64,000 nucleotides of DNA from Epiperipatus broadwayi (lineage: Eukaryota > Onychophora > Udeonychophora > Euonychophora > Peripatidae). Made by a program: the position numbers and the translations under genes. Positions 1 to 32,519 of the stretch are shown piece by piece; position 1 is the stretch's first letter; the number at the start of each line of letters is the position of its first letter. Below the pieces are notes generated by a model. It did no database searches. It had not been told where the DNA came from and worked only from the letters and a program-made list of their open reading frames with translations. The stretch spans positions 9,904,963-9,968,962 of the forward strand of contig JAQFVV010006208.1 of the NCBI GenBank assembly GCA_028023455.1, given 5' to 3'.

Positions 1-928
1 AAAATTTTAAAGGTACATATATGATGATAAATTAAAATATCAACGACAAAACTGCTACAACTCCAACTAGGAAGGCAAATGTAACAAGTTATAACTTGTT
101 GCGAATACTATGTTGTTTGTTTTGCAAATATATCTTGCTAAAAACATTGAGGAATTTAACCTCAAAATAAGTTTCTACTCACTAACGTAAGTGCCTAGAG
201 TTAGATTTTGCTCTTAGTTAATTATTTGGTAAAAAAATACGCTGAGGACAATCATTGAAAATCATATTTTCAAAAGCCCTGGATTTAAATAGTAGCCGAG
301 TCTAATCCAGGCATTACCCAAATTGTAGATCTGCAAAATTTATTTCTACAAGAAGTCTGATGGTAAAATAAAGTGGGGCTAACTTGTGCCTTTGACATTT
401 ACATTTGAAGGCAATTCCTATAAGTATGAACTTAAAATAACCACTCGCTTGAGTAATTCAAATTTTTTAGGGACTTTTATTCTTAGGTAAAAATAGTTAA
501 AATACCCATTTAATGATCAATATTGGGTGGGATGATTACTTGAAAAAAATATCCAAGATTCAGTCAACCGTGTGTAGGTCAGACTAATGAACTAACCTTT
601 ATGCTACATCTCAAGTATGCAAAAATTCTCCATAATTTAGTCATAACTCTCATAACTACCCAAATTATATGGAAAATATCTATACGCAAAAACATATATG
701 AGATATGTTTAAAATCTGAATAAAAGTTTGCAATTTCTGTCTGGTATCTCGTATACATTTTGGTGTATATTTATTTTCCATATTATATTTCTTTGAGCTA
801 TTGCGAACTAAAATTTTCAATACTACTTAAATTATATTATCAAAAGCACAATTCACTTTTGAATATCATATATAATATCTCTATATGTTTAGTTATAGTA
901 TATATGTTATGTTTAAGTTTCACTTTAA

Positions 929-20753
<19,825 letters not shown>

Positions 20754-20759
20754 TTTATT

Positions 20760-22900
20760 ATAAACTACCTCTTTTAGTTTTACTGAAGTCCTTTATAACT
20801 TTTTAGATTTGTGATGGGTTGCTAAAATGATATTTAAAAATATATATATATAATTCAGTTATGAAAGAATAGGAAATAGAATTGTATTATATTTTGATTA
20901 TTTTTTACATCATTAGTGTAAAATATGATATAAATTGCTACAATGAATCAAATCTGAAACTAAAAGCCACAAACATATATTTTTCCTGACTTCATTGTCT
21001 AATAAGAATACTTTTTAAACATATTATTGATATAGACTGGTTAAAACTTGAGAATTCATTGTTAATTTTTCAATTTTTTTATATCATTTTCAATACGTTT
21101 TTTTTAATGTTTTTATAATTTTGAATATTATTGAGATGTTAATATTTCATGTACATAAAACCCTACTAAAACAAATACGTGGAGTTAACGCATTAACTTA
21201 CAATATCTATAGTTTGTGTTCAAAGTAGATAAAGTAAACTTGAACATTTTTACATGTTTAGGGTTTTTCTTTCAGATAGTTGATTAACTATCCAATATTG
21301 GTCAGTAAATGGATATCTACTCTTAACTAGATTATAAAATAAAAATGAAAACAAATTCTCATTATCCATCATTGGGAGTCTAACAAGTTGTGTCCTTGTA
21401 TTGTTCCTCGATAGGAGATGGTTAGAAAGACTTTTGACCTGTGGTCAGCTGTTCATTATAAAAAAAGACTATTCTAAATAATTTTGATAATATTCTAAGT
21501 TATTAAATAACTATTTTTGAAATACATTTATAATATTCAGATATCACCATGTTCAAATGCAATGGGTGTAGAAATTAATTTACTTAAAACCAAAAATTCA
21601 ATTTACGCAACATATATGTTTTACTTTATATTTGAAATACACAATTCACTGTAATATTCCATTTTGAAAGTTGCATAAAATATCATTTACAAGCATTAGA
21701 AACTTATTTTAGTTTGGTAACTAAGATATATTACCTCATTATTAATACTCCTATTCATTTCATGTATTTCAGTTTTGAATATATATATATCAAATGTCTT
21801 TTTCAGTTTTTCCCATGTATATTTCATTAAAAATATCAATTTATTTTACTAATTTGATTACTTCTTTTATAGTTAAACTGTTGTCAAGCCTGGAAGAAAT
21901 TTTCTTCTTCTATGTCTCTTAGACATTAGAAATCACAGAAAAACATTTAACATTTTTTTACCCATGAAAATATCCGTTTCAGTATATGTAATAATTTAAA
22001 TGAAGATTTTAAAATCTGTATATTAATAAATGTTTGACATTATAATCTTTTGGAAAACTAAGACTTATTATTTTATGAAGAGTATTTTAAAATACACCTG
22101 GGTCTCATTTTATGCGGATTATTTTAATGCAATTTTGAAGTTATGTGATTCATGTTTCTTCTTAATATCTTTTATATTTCATTATATTTATTAGATATCA
22201 AGAAATTTAAATTATTAATAACTTATTTTGACTTGAAATATAACATTATATTAGCAGCTAACGTGAATATGGCCTGAAGCTGTGTTTAGAATCTTAGCTT
22301 CTATGTAAGTAACCTACGTATACTAATGAGTAAATAATAATAATAGATTTATATGGAAATAAATATTTTTTTAGATTTTTAAAATAAATAATAATGAAGA
22401 TTTTATTGATTTTATAAACTGAAAATAATCTTTCTAATGATAATCTATAACCTTTTTGTTTTGATTGCGATCTCATTTTTTTAATATAGAAACAGAAAAC
22501 CATTAACATTGCACAAGACTGAAAGTGGCGCTAGTTGTACATTACATCACGAATTTGATTTCTTACTAGTTCACGAACGCATATTGTCTAATAGTGGTAA
22601 TGATTAAAATATGTATGAAAAAATGTAAAATTAATACTGTAAGTTAATAAAAAAAGTAAAAAAAAGTTTGTCTTGTATTAATTTTTTTCAAATATTTGAA
22701 ATTTTTTATTAGTCATACTTTATTCCCTTAGTTTTTTAATGCGAATTTTAAAGTAATTTTTCCTTGTTGCTTTGGTTTTATGCTGATTTTGAAAATTACA
22801 GAACCTATCCCCCATTTTTCAAGGTAAGTTATGTTTATTTTTGTGCGATTTCTTTTGTGCGTGTTTTTTGAGGAACCTATCTACCGCATAAAACGAGACC
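20760..22900. other. A+T-rich sequence after NSUN4, no gene seen
   Basis: I find no coding motif on either strand. It probably holds the NSUN4 3' UTR in its first part and intergenic DNA after that. Confidence 0.5.
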
Positions 22901-22909
22901 CAGGTGTGT

Positions 22910-23390
22910 ATATATATTTAGCAGACACTTGAACTCAGACTTTCGAGTTCCCTACAGCCGTGCACTCCATCTTATACAACTGATACATATGACCTCATAC
23001 ATGTAAAAAAGATAAATAATCTCCAATATATGCATTTTGTGCTGAACCAGCACTCATCAGTTGGTCTAGATCATCTCTGACATATGCATACAATCAGTGC
23101 TCAGTTTATATTAAGATAGCAGATATTCAAACTTTAATGGACAAGCCTCGCTCTTCTCCACCCTCCATCTTTTTAGTTATCTACATGTGTGTGGTCATAG
23201 GTATCGGTTGTACAAGATGGAGTACCTAGCTTTAGGAAGTTTGAAAGTCTGAACTCCCTTCTAATTACATTAAGTTTAGTATAGACAATGTACTTATATT
23301 TGAATATTACATATTCAGCTTGTATTCTGTCCTTCCCTCTTTTGTGTGTTTTAATGGACATATTAAGGTCCTATATGTGAGGGCTCAGGT
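22910..23390 (-). repeat. Family B repeat, inverted arm with copy B2
   Basis: On minus, 23075-23021 has GACCAA, CTGATGA (23060-23054), stem II GTGCTG/CAGCAC with loop GTT, then AAAA instead of GAAA and TGCATATA, followed by TTGG. The G-to-A change in the core should abolish cleavage. A tRNA-like stretch follows on minus down to 22923, with GAGTTCAAGTG where a B-box would be. A second partial copy in plus orientation lies at 23180-23300. Confidence 0.65.
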
Positions 23391-23394
23391 TGAC

Positions 23395-24135
23395 TTAATA
23401 TCAACATGGGTATGATAATAATATTGGCATTAACAAGGGCTTTGAGTATTCCATTATCGGATTTTCAATGATATGGATGACTGAAGAGATGGAAGGTGGA
23501 GAATATTGAAGCTTGTCCATTAAAGTTTGAAGATTTGCTATCTTAATATAAACTGAGTACTGATTGTATATATCAGAAGTGGGCAATTGTTTTCGTTTGG
23601 GGGCCACAGAGGTTAGCGGAAGGCTGCATCAGGGGCCATTTTGTGGAAGCAAAAGTTAGCGGAGGGCCGCACCTTTGGAGGGTTCATGGTTTCACTAAAG
23701 TTGGAAATGTATATATTCGCTAATGCAAAGACAAAATTGAAATTAACCAGATCAACTGGAAAAGCACTGCGCATGTGTATTGATGTGCCCTGTCCTAGTG
23801 GAAAATACGAGACGAATCTTCGGTCGTGCATGGGAAGGAAATCTCAGTTCAAGGCAGATTTTTCTGATTGGCTTGGCGGGCCGCATGTGGCCGCGGGACG
23901 CTATTTGCCCACCCCTGGTATATATGTATGGGAGATGGTAATCTGGACCAACTTATGAATGCTGGTTCAGCAAGAAATACGTTTATTGGAAATCATTTAC
24001 CTTTTCATATGTATGTGATTATGTGTATCGGTTGTAAAATATGGATTGCATAACTGTAGGGAGTTTGAAAGTGAGGTCAAGTCCCTCCTAACTACATTAA
24101 GTTTAATATAAACAATATGCTTATATTTGAATATT
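23395..24135 (+). repeat. Family B repeat with copy B3, interrupted by a small hAT element
   Basis: It matches the 56434-56880 copy along its length apart from the 344-bp insertion at 23574-23917. The ribozyme-like part at 23941-23995 has ACCAA, CTTATGA (one core base changed), stem II ATGCTG/CAGCAA, GAAA and TACGTTTA, then TTGG. Probably inactive. Confidence 0.7.
23574..23917. mobile_element. Non-autonomous hAT element with perfect 8-bp duplication
   Basis: It begins CAGAAGTGGGCAATTG and ends TTTGCCCACCCCTG, an imperfect inverted pair. It is flanked on both sides by GTATATAT (23566-23573 and 23918-23925). It is much richer in G+C than its surroundings and 344 bp long, too short for a transposase. 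The internal GGGGGCCACAG and GGGCCGCA motifs are typical of this kind of hAT end. The open frames across it are not genes. Confidence 0.88.
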
Positions 24136-24149
24136 ATATATACATAAAA

Positions 24150-24215
24150 GAAGAATCTCTTAGTGTAATGGTAACTCGTCATTCTGCGTGTTTTTAAATT
24201 AGATTCTGACATGAT
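24150..24215 (+). repeat. tRNA-like remnant
   Basis: TTAGTGTAATGGTAACTCG resembles a tRNA D-arm/A-box, and TAGATTCTGAC follows at B-box distance. Degenerate and poorly supported as a gene. Confidence 0.25.
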
Positions 24216-25309
24216 AAAATTTGAAAATTTTTTCAGGTTCCAAACAATTTAAAATTTTTTTTTTTTCAGGTAATCTATTCACTAGTCATTCATTAGTCAT
24301 AGGAAAATGGATAACTAGTTATTTGTAGATAGAAAATAAAACTAGAATGGAAAGATATTCAAACTCTCCCCACCTGACAATTAGCAATCTAGTGAGTAAT
24401 GTTTCTTTTTCATTTCTCCATGGATGATAAGGAGATATCTTGGTGAAGCTTTTTATTGGTTATTTAAAATCTTTGTTTTTCCTATATATATTTATGTATA
24501 AGAATTTTACGATAGCTCTCTTTAAGGTAACTCTAAGAAAAACAAAATATATAATCTGCATTTTGTATTTGGTAGTATATATATAAATACATGAAAGTCC
24601 TCTGCACCTAAACAATGACAAGAATCTCGATGTATATGTTGTCAAGGCAACTTTTTGTGTGTGATAAAGATGGTTATCCAACTATGTATGAAGGATTTTT
24701 GGGTATAGTTATTAGTGCATTTATCTATCATGTCGATGACTCAGGTTTTAATTGCTCTGAAACTTAAATTTTTTTTAAGTAGCTGGGGATTCACAAGTAA
24801 ACTTACGAAGCTGGATAATAGCTAATCCAACAAAATGATCCAATATTGGTTAGAATATAAATATATAGCTGTTCTTTGAAAGTAATGGTTCAAAGATAAT
24901 TTGGATTAACCAGATGAATATTTATGTACTTACTACAATACAGTTTTCATCAGTAGTGAGATAAGGTAATGGATTCATTGTTTATTTTTACTTATTGCAG
25001 CAATCAAAGCATGGCCAGATAGTGGCTATCACAACCTTAGCTTAACCATTGCTTTAAAGGTCTGTTGTAATGCAAATGTGCAATGATGTCAACTCAAGGT
25101 TATAAAATATACAAGAACTGTATAAATCGTAGATTTCTACTTTACGCTTATCAAATTATAATAATAAAATTGTACCAACACACATATAATGTAAAGCTAT
25201 ATAAATGATAATTAACAAATTAAAAAGACTTAACGCATTCGAGAAAGTATATTTTTCACAATCATAACCTGTTATGATTCACTAATAGGAATCATTGCAA
25301 ACTTTATGC

Positions 25310-26089
25310 AAATGAGTCAATTAGCCCATCTTTTGTATATAGCAGCACATGATTCTTTGTGATTAATGGCGAAGGAGTCTTCCGCTATGAAGTAAGCCTT
25401 CTTTACCTTACGTTTAACATCGTGCCTCTCAGTACAAACCAATTTTCCAATGGTGGGTTCGAACTCGTGTCTGGCTACTTTTTGAAGTTTTACGAATATT
25501 GAATTTCATTTTGGGTTGGTATGCAACTGATTATACCTATACTTATACTGCAAGAACCTAGTAGCTATTGTGGCTTTGGTTCACCATAGTATGAGGCTTT
25601 ACATCCATTGTGAGGGCACGCAATATTATACACAGCCTATGGAGTTTGTTCGGGAGCTATGGTGTTTTTAGGGTTGTTAATAAGCCTTGTAGTTGAGAGA
25701 GATGTGTGAAAGCTCAAATGAAACTTCATAGAAAAAGTCATGTAGAACGTCTTTTGCAAAGAAGGTACATAAGGCAACAACAGCCAAGGTTTCTCATCTC
25801 TAACTCTCTGTGTTACTATATTATTAATAAAATGTCTAATCTTGCTATAAACTGTACTGTGCTTATACCCTGCTTTGATTAAATTGTTAGTATAATTAAT
25901 CATGTTAGACCTATCCGCCTCAAACTTGCACAAGTAGTAATTTCTAAATAGAAATGATGACAACCCCATCAGGGTGACTTTGTGAACTTCCAGTGGCTTC
26001 ATGACCCCCGTGTTGTTGAGCAAAAAAGAAGCCTTAACAGTTATATGGCTAGCAAATTTTCTCAAGACTCTAAATGTAAATAAAACCAA
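25310..26089 (-). pseudogene. Penelope-like element, C-terminal RT to GIY-YIG, broken
   Basis: On minus, 26089-25637 encodes the post-RT region: LSSFLFRNYYLCKFEADRSN, YKHSTVYSKIRHF, LLLPYVPSLQKTFY and LSFHTSLSTTRLINN. Each aligns with the copy at 41.9-42.2 kb (FHTPPNTNRIINN and so on). Beyond 25637, in other frames and with stops, come TKATIATRFLQYKYRYN and ERHDVKRKVKKAYFIAEDS of the GIY-YIG domain. The RT core and N terminus are missing. Confidence 0.85.
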
Positions 26090-26099
26090 ATTTAATGGT

Positions 26100-28165
26100 A
26101 TTCCAGAGTTTAAAATATTTAAGTATAATAGATAAGATTTAGGATTTTATTAGTTAATTATAAATCTTATAATCATTATAGCTGGATAACAAAGAATATT
26201 TTATTGTACCCCAACTATATCCTACAACAACTAAATCTTAATATTTAAGATAATGTCAATAAACTTACCTTCTAGTAAAATCAGTATATCTTTCAATAAA
26301 CATTATATAGTAACATCCTGTGACCATAAACTACCAATTAGATGATGAGTGCAAAAATATAAAATACTAAAAATAAAAGTAATTTAATAAATATAATAAA
26401 TATTTAGAAAGTGATAATAATAATTAAAAGTTATTAATAAAATATAAATAATTAGACAGTTTCTTAGACTAATATTTACCATAATTATATCATACTATGT
26501 GAGGGTTACTACACATGTGGTATGAGTCATGTATTAAAGTAAGATTGTTTTAACTAGTATTAAATATGCTTTAAATAACGATCATTAAATATATAAGATA
26601 TATCATGTTTTATTAGGTCTTAATTCACCTTTTATCTTTAAAACATGCGCTTAAATCATATAAGACAGTTTTTTATTTCATGGTATCTGGAATACACTTA
26701 CCCTATATATGTGAACTTGACAGATATATGTAGCATTACAAAATGTCTCACCAGGCTAAACAAATAAAAAATTACAATGTAAGTCGTCAGGAGTTTATTC
26801 CTGTACTGATTAACAATATAATATTATATCTAAGAATTCTTTGTTACAAAGACTAAAAATAATTATAAAGATAAAAACTTCAAGTATATATACGATTATA
26901 AAATTTAAGTGAAACCAGCAGTACATGAATGCTTTCAAATAACATAGGCCAACAATAAAGAGGCTTAACTCCTTAAACTATACCGTTAAAATATAAGAAT
27001 ACCTCAGTGCAATGCAGATTGGAACTTTATAAAGACCAATAAAACGATGCTATTTAAAATAAATCATAAATATTAATTTAAATTATATATTTTAAACAAA
27101 CAACACCACACTAAATCAAATATGCCCACGAAAATAATGTCAATATTGAATATAAAAATTTATTTCTGTAAAATACCTGCATATCCAAGTTTTATGATTT
27201 CCATTCTTTTAGTAGCTGTCATTATGAGGAATTAATTTTTATTATTGGTACTAAAATAAATGATAATAAATAGAATAGACGAATCGTAAAAATTAAACTT
27301 CTTTTATTTCCCATGAAGATAAATACTGGTATGTGTGTTTACTCAAAGATTTGTCGCAATGAAAATATAATTCTTCAGCACTTCTATGCATGAAATCCAA
27401 AGAACAATGTAATCAATTTATTTCAAAATAAATCCTTTGAATGATGCTATAATTTATCTTTTAAAATAAATCCATTAGTTCAGTAATTAGCCCACAATAC
27501 ATAATGTCCAAAATAAACTGTTTTTTCTCCATTTAGCAAGTATATTGTAGGATAAAATTAGCAGCGTTCCTGAATGCAACTTTCACAGATTTTGGCATTT
27601 TAGAAGAAATTTTAATTCCATTAATATGTAATAAATTTACTTTTAAAATATATCCAGTGCGTAGGTGTTCACATAATAGATCATCCATAAGGAATTATTT
27701 TCTACTTTTAGTAAATAAGATGGAAAATGAGTGTTCCTTCAAATGATTTAGCAAATTTGCAATTTTAAGAAAAACATTTGAATTCCATTATTAAGTTTTC
27801 CAGATGTTATTGAATCATAATGATAATCTTAGAAGATACATTTGCCCAAACGGACAAAAGATTTGTAAAAAATTTAGCCTTTATGTTAAGATAACAATCC
27901 AACATAGCTGTTTTAGATATTCACAAGTTTTAAGATTAAACAAGCAAAAGGATAACAGGTAAAAAAAGATGAATTTAGTTTCTGCATATATTATAGATCT
28001 AAATAGAATCAAATCCACTCAAATCTATTAATTCTTTTACATTTGACGTCAGGATTTCTATGGTTTTGAAAGGCACATACGTAGTCGCATGCAAGAACAA
28101 ATTTCTTGTAAAAAAAGTGCAGCATTACATACAATAAAATTGAAATAAAATCATTCTTTCTACTT
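26100..28165. other. A+T-rich sequence, no gene seen
   Basis: No open frame of note and no motif recognised on either strand. Confidence 0.5.
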
Positions 28166-28176
28166 CACCTAGAAGC

Positions 28177-28362
28177 AGTAAGTTACAACGTGCTCATTAT
28201 GCAAACAAGTGAAGCTCAATATCAAGAGAATTATCACAACGCAAGCCGACAGTCCTAAGGTAGGTTATGAATATGGGAACTAAAGCTTCCCGAAAGCGCT
28301 CAGCCTGATAATTCTCTTGATATTGAGTTTCACTTGTTGGTGTAATGCGCAAGTTGTAACAT
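28177..28362. repeat. Foldback repeat
   Basis: The arm 28201-28237 (AGAGAATTATCA at its inner end) is complementary to 28305-28342 (TGATAATTCTCT). Outer segments with GTTACAACG and GCAAGTTGTAAC extend the pairing. The loop carries CCCGAAAGCGCTC, similar to AAGCGCTCGGGC in the Penelope arms at 40.8 and 42.7 kb, suggesting a related terminal repeat. Confidence 0.65.
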
Positions 28363-28534
28363 ACAATAAAATTATTTATAAAAAAAAACACTACATATAT
28401 TTTAAAATTAAAATAATGACTTTATATTAAAAATTTTAAAACAGTACCCCATTAAATTTTAAAATAGACAAAATAAACATATAATAAATATTCATGCGCA
28501 CACATACCCATGCAATCATTAAAATTAAAGCTTT

Positions 28535-29060
28535 AATCTCAACCTGTTGTCAAGGCAACATTTTAACAAGAAAGATAGAATACTATCTATTTATGGTCGG
28601 ATATGTTTATATAGTCACTAAAGATTGTAACTTGACCACAGATAGTGAAATTAGTGATACAAAGAAGTTTAAATAAACTTCATTAACAGATAAATATAAT
28701 ATTGTTAAAAGGATGTTGCCTTGACAACAGATTGAGATTGTTATTGATATTAGTTTGGTTTAAGTGTTGACTGCTTTCTCTGAATTTACATGTATTGACT
28801 TATCTAGCCTTGAACACTTAGATTTATTATTTAAGTAATTATTGTTGGAGGGCAATTTGAAAGTTATAATTGACTATTTGTTAGTCTTCTTTCAAAATAG
28901 GTTATATTCACCTGTTTAATGAAGTTTATTTAAATTTCACCTTTTGTTAAAAGGAGTTACCTTGACAACAGATTGAGATTGTTAGTAATATTGATCTGGT
29001 TTAAGTATTGACTGATTTCAATGAATTTACATTTATTGATTTACCTAGCCTTGAGCACTA
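28535..29060. repeat. Copies of the TTGTCAAGGCAAC family
   Basis: Plus-strand AACCTGTTGTCAAGGCAAC near 28542 faces inverted TTGCCTTGACAACAG near 28715, making a foldback of about 200 bp. A further inverted copy is near 28960. Related to 14174-14507. Confidence 0.6.
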
Positions 29061-29954
29061 TTAGATTTATTATGTATAAATTAATATGATTATTGCTTTA
29101 AACCATATTTAAAGTATTGTGTGTTTTTATATCATAGTTCTTTTATTAAATTTTATTTAGTGTGCATGTTTACATTCAAAATCAATGCAATTTACAGAAA
29201 TCGACATAATATACGAGATGACATATTAGAATTATAAAGATCGCTTTATAAGGTGTAAAACTTAAATGATAGTACTATCTTTATAATAAGCCAATAAAAA
29301 TTTTAAGTTATATTTAATAATGCATTTTAAAAAGACCCCATGTGTTAACTATATATACATGCATAGGCTTCTACAATCACTTGAGTTTTCAAAGTGTAAA
29401 GAAAGGAAGTAAGTTAAAAAAGCAATGGTTTATTTACCAAATTCATGAAGTCCGATTAATACAGGCATTGACGAATGCAGTGCTAGAAGAAAATCGGAGT
29501 AAAATTATGAGGTGGGGAGTTGATATGGAATATGAACAGAAGGCAACAAGAATGTGGACATTGATGACGAAGTGATTAAAGAGTAGTTATGATTATATTA
29601 TTTAAAATCAAAAAGAAAAGAAATATCTATGATTCAAACTTTCTAAAAGAAAGTAGTTACTTATAAATAACTTTAGCTTTTAAAGCCATGTTCCTTAGTA
29701 TAAATTTATGTGGGAAGATAAAAAATGCATTACTGAGATATTTTATGGCCTTATACTAACAATTTTTTTTTATTAAATAGAGATATATTCCTGACATTTG
29801 TTCTAAATCAGGAAGAAACTGAAATTTCTTATCATGTCTAGGTCACCCATAATTCATGCATGGACCATTGAAGTTGTTGAAATAATTATAGAATTATGAT
29901 TGGTGATATTGTTAAAGCAAGATGTATTGGCAGTAATAAAAGTATTCTATTTTC

Positions 29955-30200
29955 CTAAATATAGATATATCTTGTTAAATAATCACAAACTTCTTACACC
30001 TTTAAGCAAATAAGGTTTAAAGATAACATCACATGATCACCATCTCATACTAGCACATAATTGCTATGCACAAGCCTTCTGGCATCCATTGATTACTCTG
30101 TTTGGCACAGAGTGGCACTACTGTATGGAGAGTTTTGCCTTTGTTAAAGTTTAAAGATGTAAGAAGTTTGTGATTATTTAATAAAGATATATTGTTATAG
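29955..30200. repeat. Foldback containing a family A end
   Basis: The outer arms AATAATCACAAACTTCTTAC (29978 on) and GTAAGAAGTTTGTGATTATT (30158 on) are exact complements. Between them is a family A fragment with ATGCACAAGCCTTCTGGCAT and CTGTATGGAGAGTTTTGCCT. It has no ribozyme core. Confidence 0.75.
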
Positions 30201-31004
30201 ATGAATAAGCAAAAAAGAAGGAAGAAGTATATACAAAATTATATTAAATATAGATAGTTGGAATTTATAATCTTTGCTTAATGTGAATTCCTTAAGACCT
30301 GAACGAAGTTAGAACCTGGTAGCTAAGAAACTGTCAAGGTTTAAGATTGATGTAGCTGATCTTAGTTAATTCATCTTCCAGAAGAAATACATTTAATTGA
30401 GCAGAGACATAGACACAAGTTTTTGAAAGAGATCAAGGAATAAAAGATTATATGGTTTTGGATCTTCTGGTAAATCTAAGATCTTCTTTTCTTTTGGATT
30501 GCTAGGTCTATTATTGAAAAGTTAATGATATTAAACCGTGGTTTATGCAATGGTTACTTTACTTTATACTTTGTTGGAATGTATCTTTATATCAATTTTA
30601 TTTAAAGACTGATTTATTTATTTTTCATGCTTTTTGTGAAATCAAATGAATTCTTGTTATAGAATATTTTGCACAACACAAATGCTTTGCTTAATCAGAG
30701 AAATCACTAAAAAGCTTCAGTGCATCGAGGCGCAGTAGAAAAACTATCTTATGGATTATATTATAGTTAGAAATCATGATGTTAAAGTTCATATTACGGG
30801 AATAATTATTGATTCAATAATTATTCTCATAAACTAATATTCTCCAGAATTAAAATATTTGCATTATAAAACAAATCTATTCCAAATATACTGAAGCAAA
30901 ATTTAATTTTTATTTTTTAATAAAATGAGCATGTGAATACTCTAAACAAGATTTTCCGATAAATGCTGAGAGAGAAAGCATTTAAAATTTCTATCTAGAA
31001 TTAT

Positions 31005-31060
31005 TCCCATCCCCAACCGGTTTCAAGCTACTGGCTATCTTCAGTGAGGCACTAGGATAT
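31005..31060 (-). repeat. Diverged hammerhead-like motif
   Basis: On minus: TGCCTCA, CTGAAGA, a stem II of AGC/GCT with loop CAGTA, GAAAC, CG, GTT and GGGGAT. The core is acceptable (the seventh base is variable), but stem I is out of register by one base compared with family A, so a base seems lost at the cleavage site. Confidence 0.4.
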
Positions 31061-31599
31061 TCAGACACTAGATCTAAAATATCAGCTTAAACTCAGCATT
31101 TATCTAATACTTAACTATTAAGTAGAAAATCTAACATTTTCAAACATCTGTATGTCTTCAAATACAGCTAACTTAAATAGCTATGTAAATAAGGCATTTA
31201 TTTTATATAGCACTATGTTTTATAAACTAATTTAAAGTGTTCGATTAACATCTTCACACTCATTTCCAAATGCTCAAAATGTGCCCATACATAAACGTTT
31301 GGGTCGAAAAGATAGATGGATTCATTCTATCTTTTCACAATGACTTTATCCTGTGTTTGGAAAGTGGGAGTATTCATTTATAGTTAAATCTACAAAGCGC
31401 ATGTGCATTAAGCTTATTGAATAGCTATATGGGCTGAACAAACTTCAACTACACCATATATTAATAGATTTAGCAATATAACACTGCCAAAGCCTTGAAA
31501 GCAAAGTATAATAGTAATAAAAATCAAGTCATACATCACATGACTTAATTTAATAAACTTGTATTACAAATGTAATATAAAGAGCATGCTAATAGCAAT

Positions 31600-31760
31600 A
31601 AACAAGCTTTTCCAATAAATACCGGAAGAGAAAGAATTTAAAATCTCTACCAAGAATTATCCCTATCACCAAACCGGTTTTAATTTATCGGAAAAGGTTG
31701 TTTAGAACTATTAGCATGCTCATTTTATTACATTTGTAGTACAAGCTTATTAAGTTAAGT
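31600..31760. repeat. Foldback related to 30.93-31.02 kb
   Basis: GAGCATGCTAATAG (31581) is inverted at 31714-31727, and CTTTTCCAATAAATACCGG near 31611 pairs roughly with ATTTATCGGAAAAGG near 31684. The centre contains AACCGGTTT. It shares the AACCGGTTT block with the repeats at 13.74 and 31.01 kb. Confidence 0.55.
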
Positions 31761-32390
31761 CACATGATAGATTACTTGATTTTCTTGTTTATTTTTTAAT
31801 AGCATTTATTACTTATGTTAAATTTCAATCATTAATACATATTAAAATTTGCATATTCAAAATTTTCATGTTTTGGAGTCATGAAATTTTCTTAGGAGAT
31901 TTATTATGGATTTAAGTAAGACATTTCAGGTTTACTAAAACCACTTATAGTTCTTTATACAATGATCTAAATTTTTGGGACTTTATCAAAAGAAACATAA
32001 ATTTTTTCTAAGAATTAAAGATAAAAAGTAACAATGGACAAAAAGCTTAAAAATGATTGTTGGATTAAAACTTCAAAGAAGATACAAATATTCATGATTG
32101 GGACAACTTTGTGTATTGTTTTTTTATTATTATTTTGATATATTGAAAACAACATATGAACTATTAAATCTATCGTAACATTTAAATATGCCTAGTTGGA
32201 AAAACTAACCCCAAGAATCTAGGCAATAGCCACCAACTTGCATGTGCATGTATAAGATATATAAAATATAGATGATACAAAACCCAATATTACTACCTTA
32301 CTACTGCAAAGCAATCTTTATCTAGTTATCATACCTGATGATAAGATTTTTTTTTACATCCAGCTAGCTTAGGAGGTACAAGAGACTAAG

Positions 32391-32500
32391 CCAGTGGTCT
32401 TCAACCTTTTCACACCTGTGGACCGGTAAAAATAAGGATAAGGTTCCGCGGACCGGCAAAAATATGGATAAGGTTTCGCGGACCAGCAGAAGTCTATAGA
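32391..32500 (+). mobile_element. hAT-like terminal fragment
   Basis: CAGTGGTCTTCAACCTTTTC followed by two GGACCGG blocks and CCGCGGACC is characteristic of non-autonomous hAT ends. I could not find the partner terminus, so this is a fragment. Confidence 0.5.
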
Positions 32501-32519
32501 TAAATTTTTTTAAAGCTTA

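Noticed and set aside
29342-29575. 77-residue open frame as a small gene
   Set aside because: No known domain, no splice context, and composition that can arise by chance in this window.
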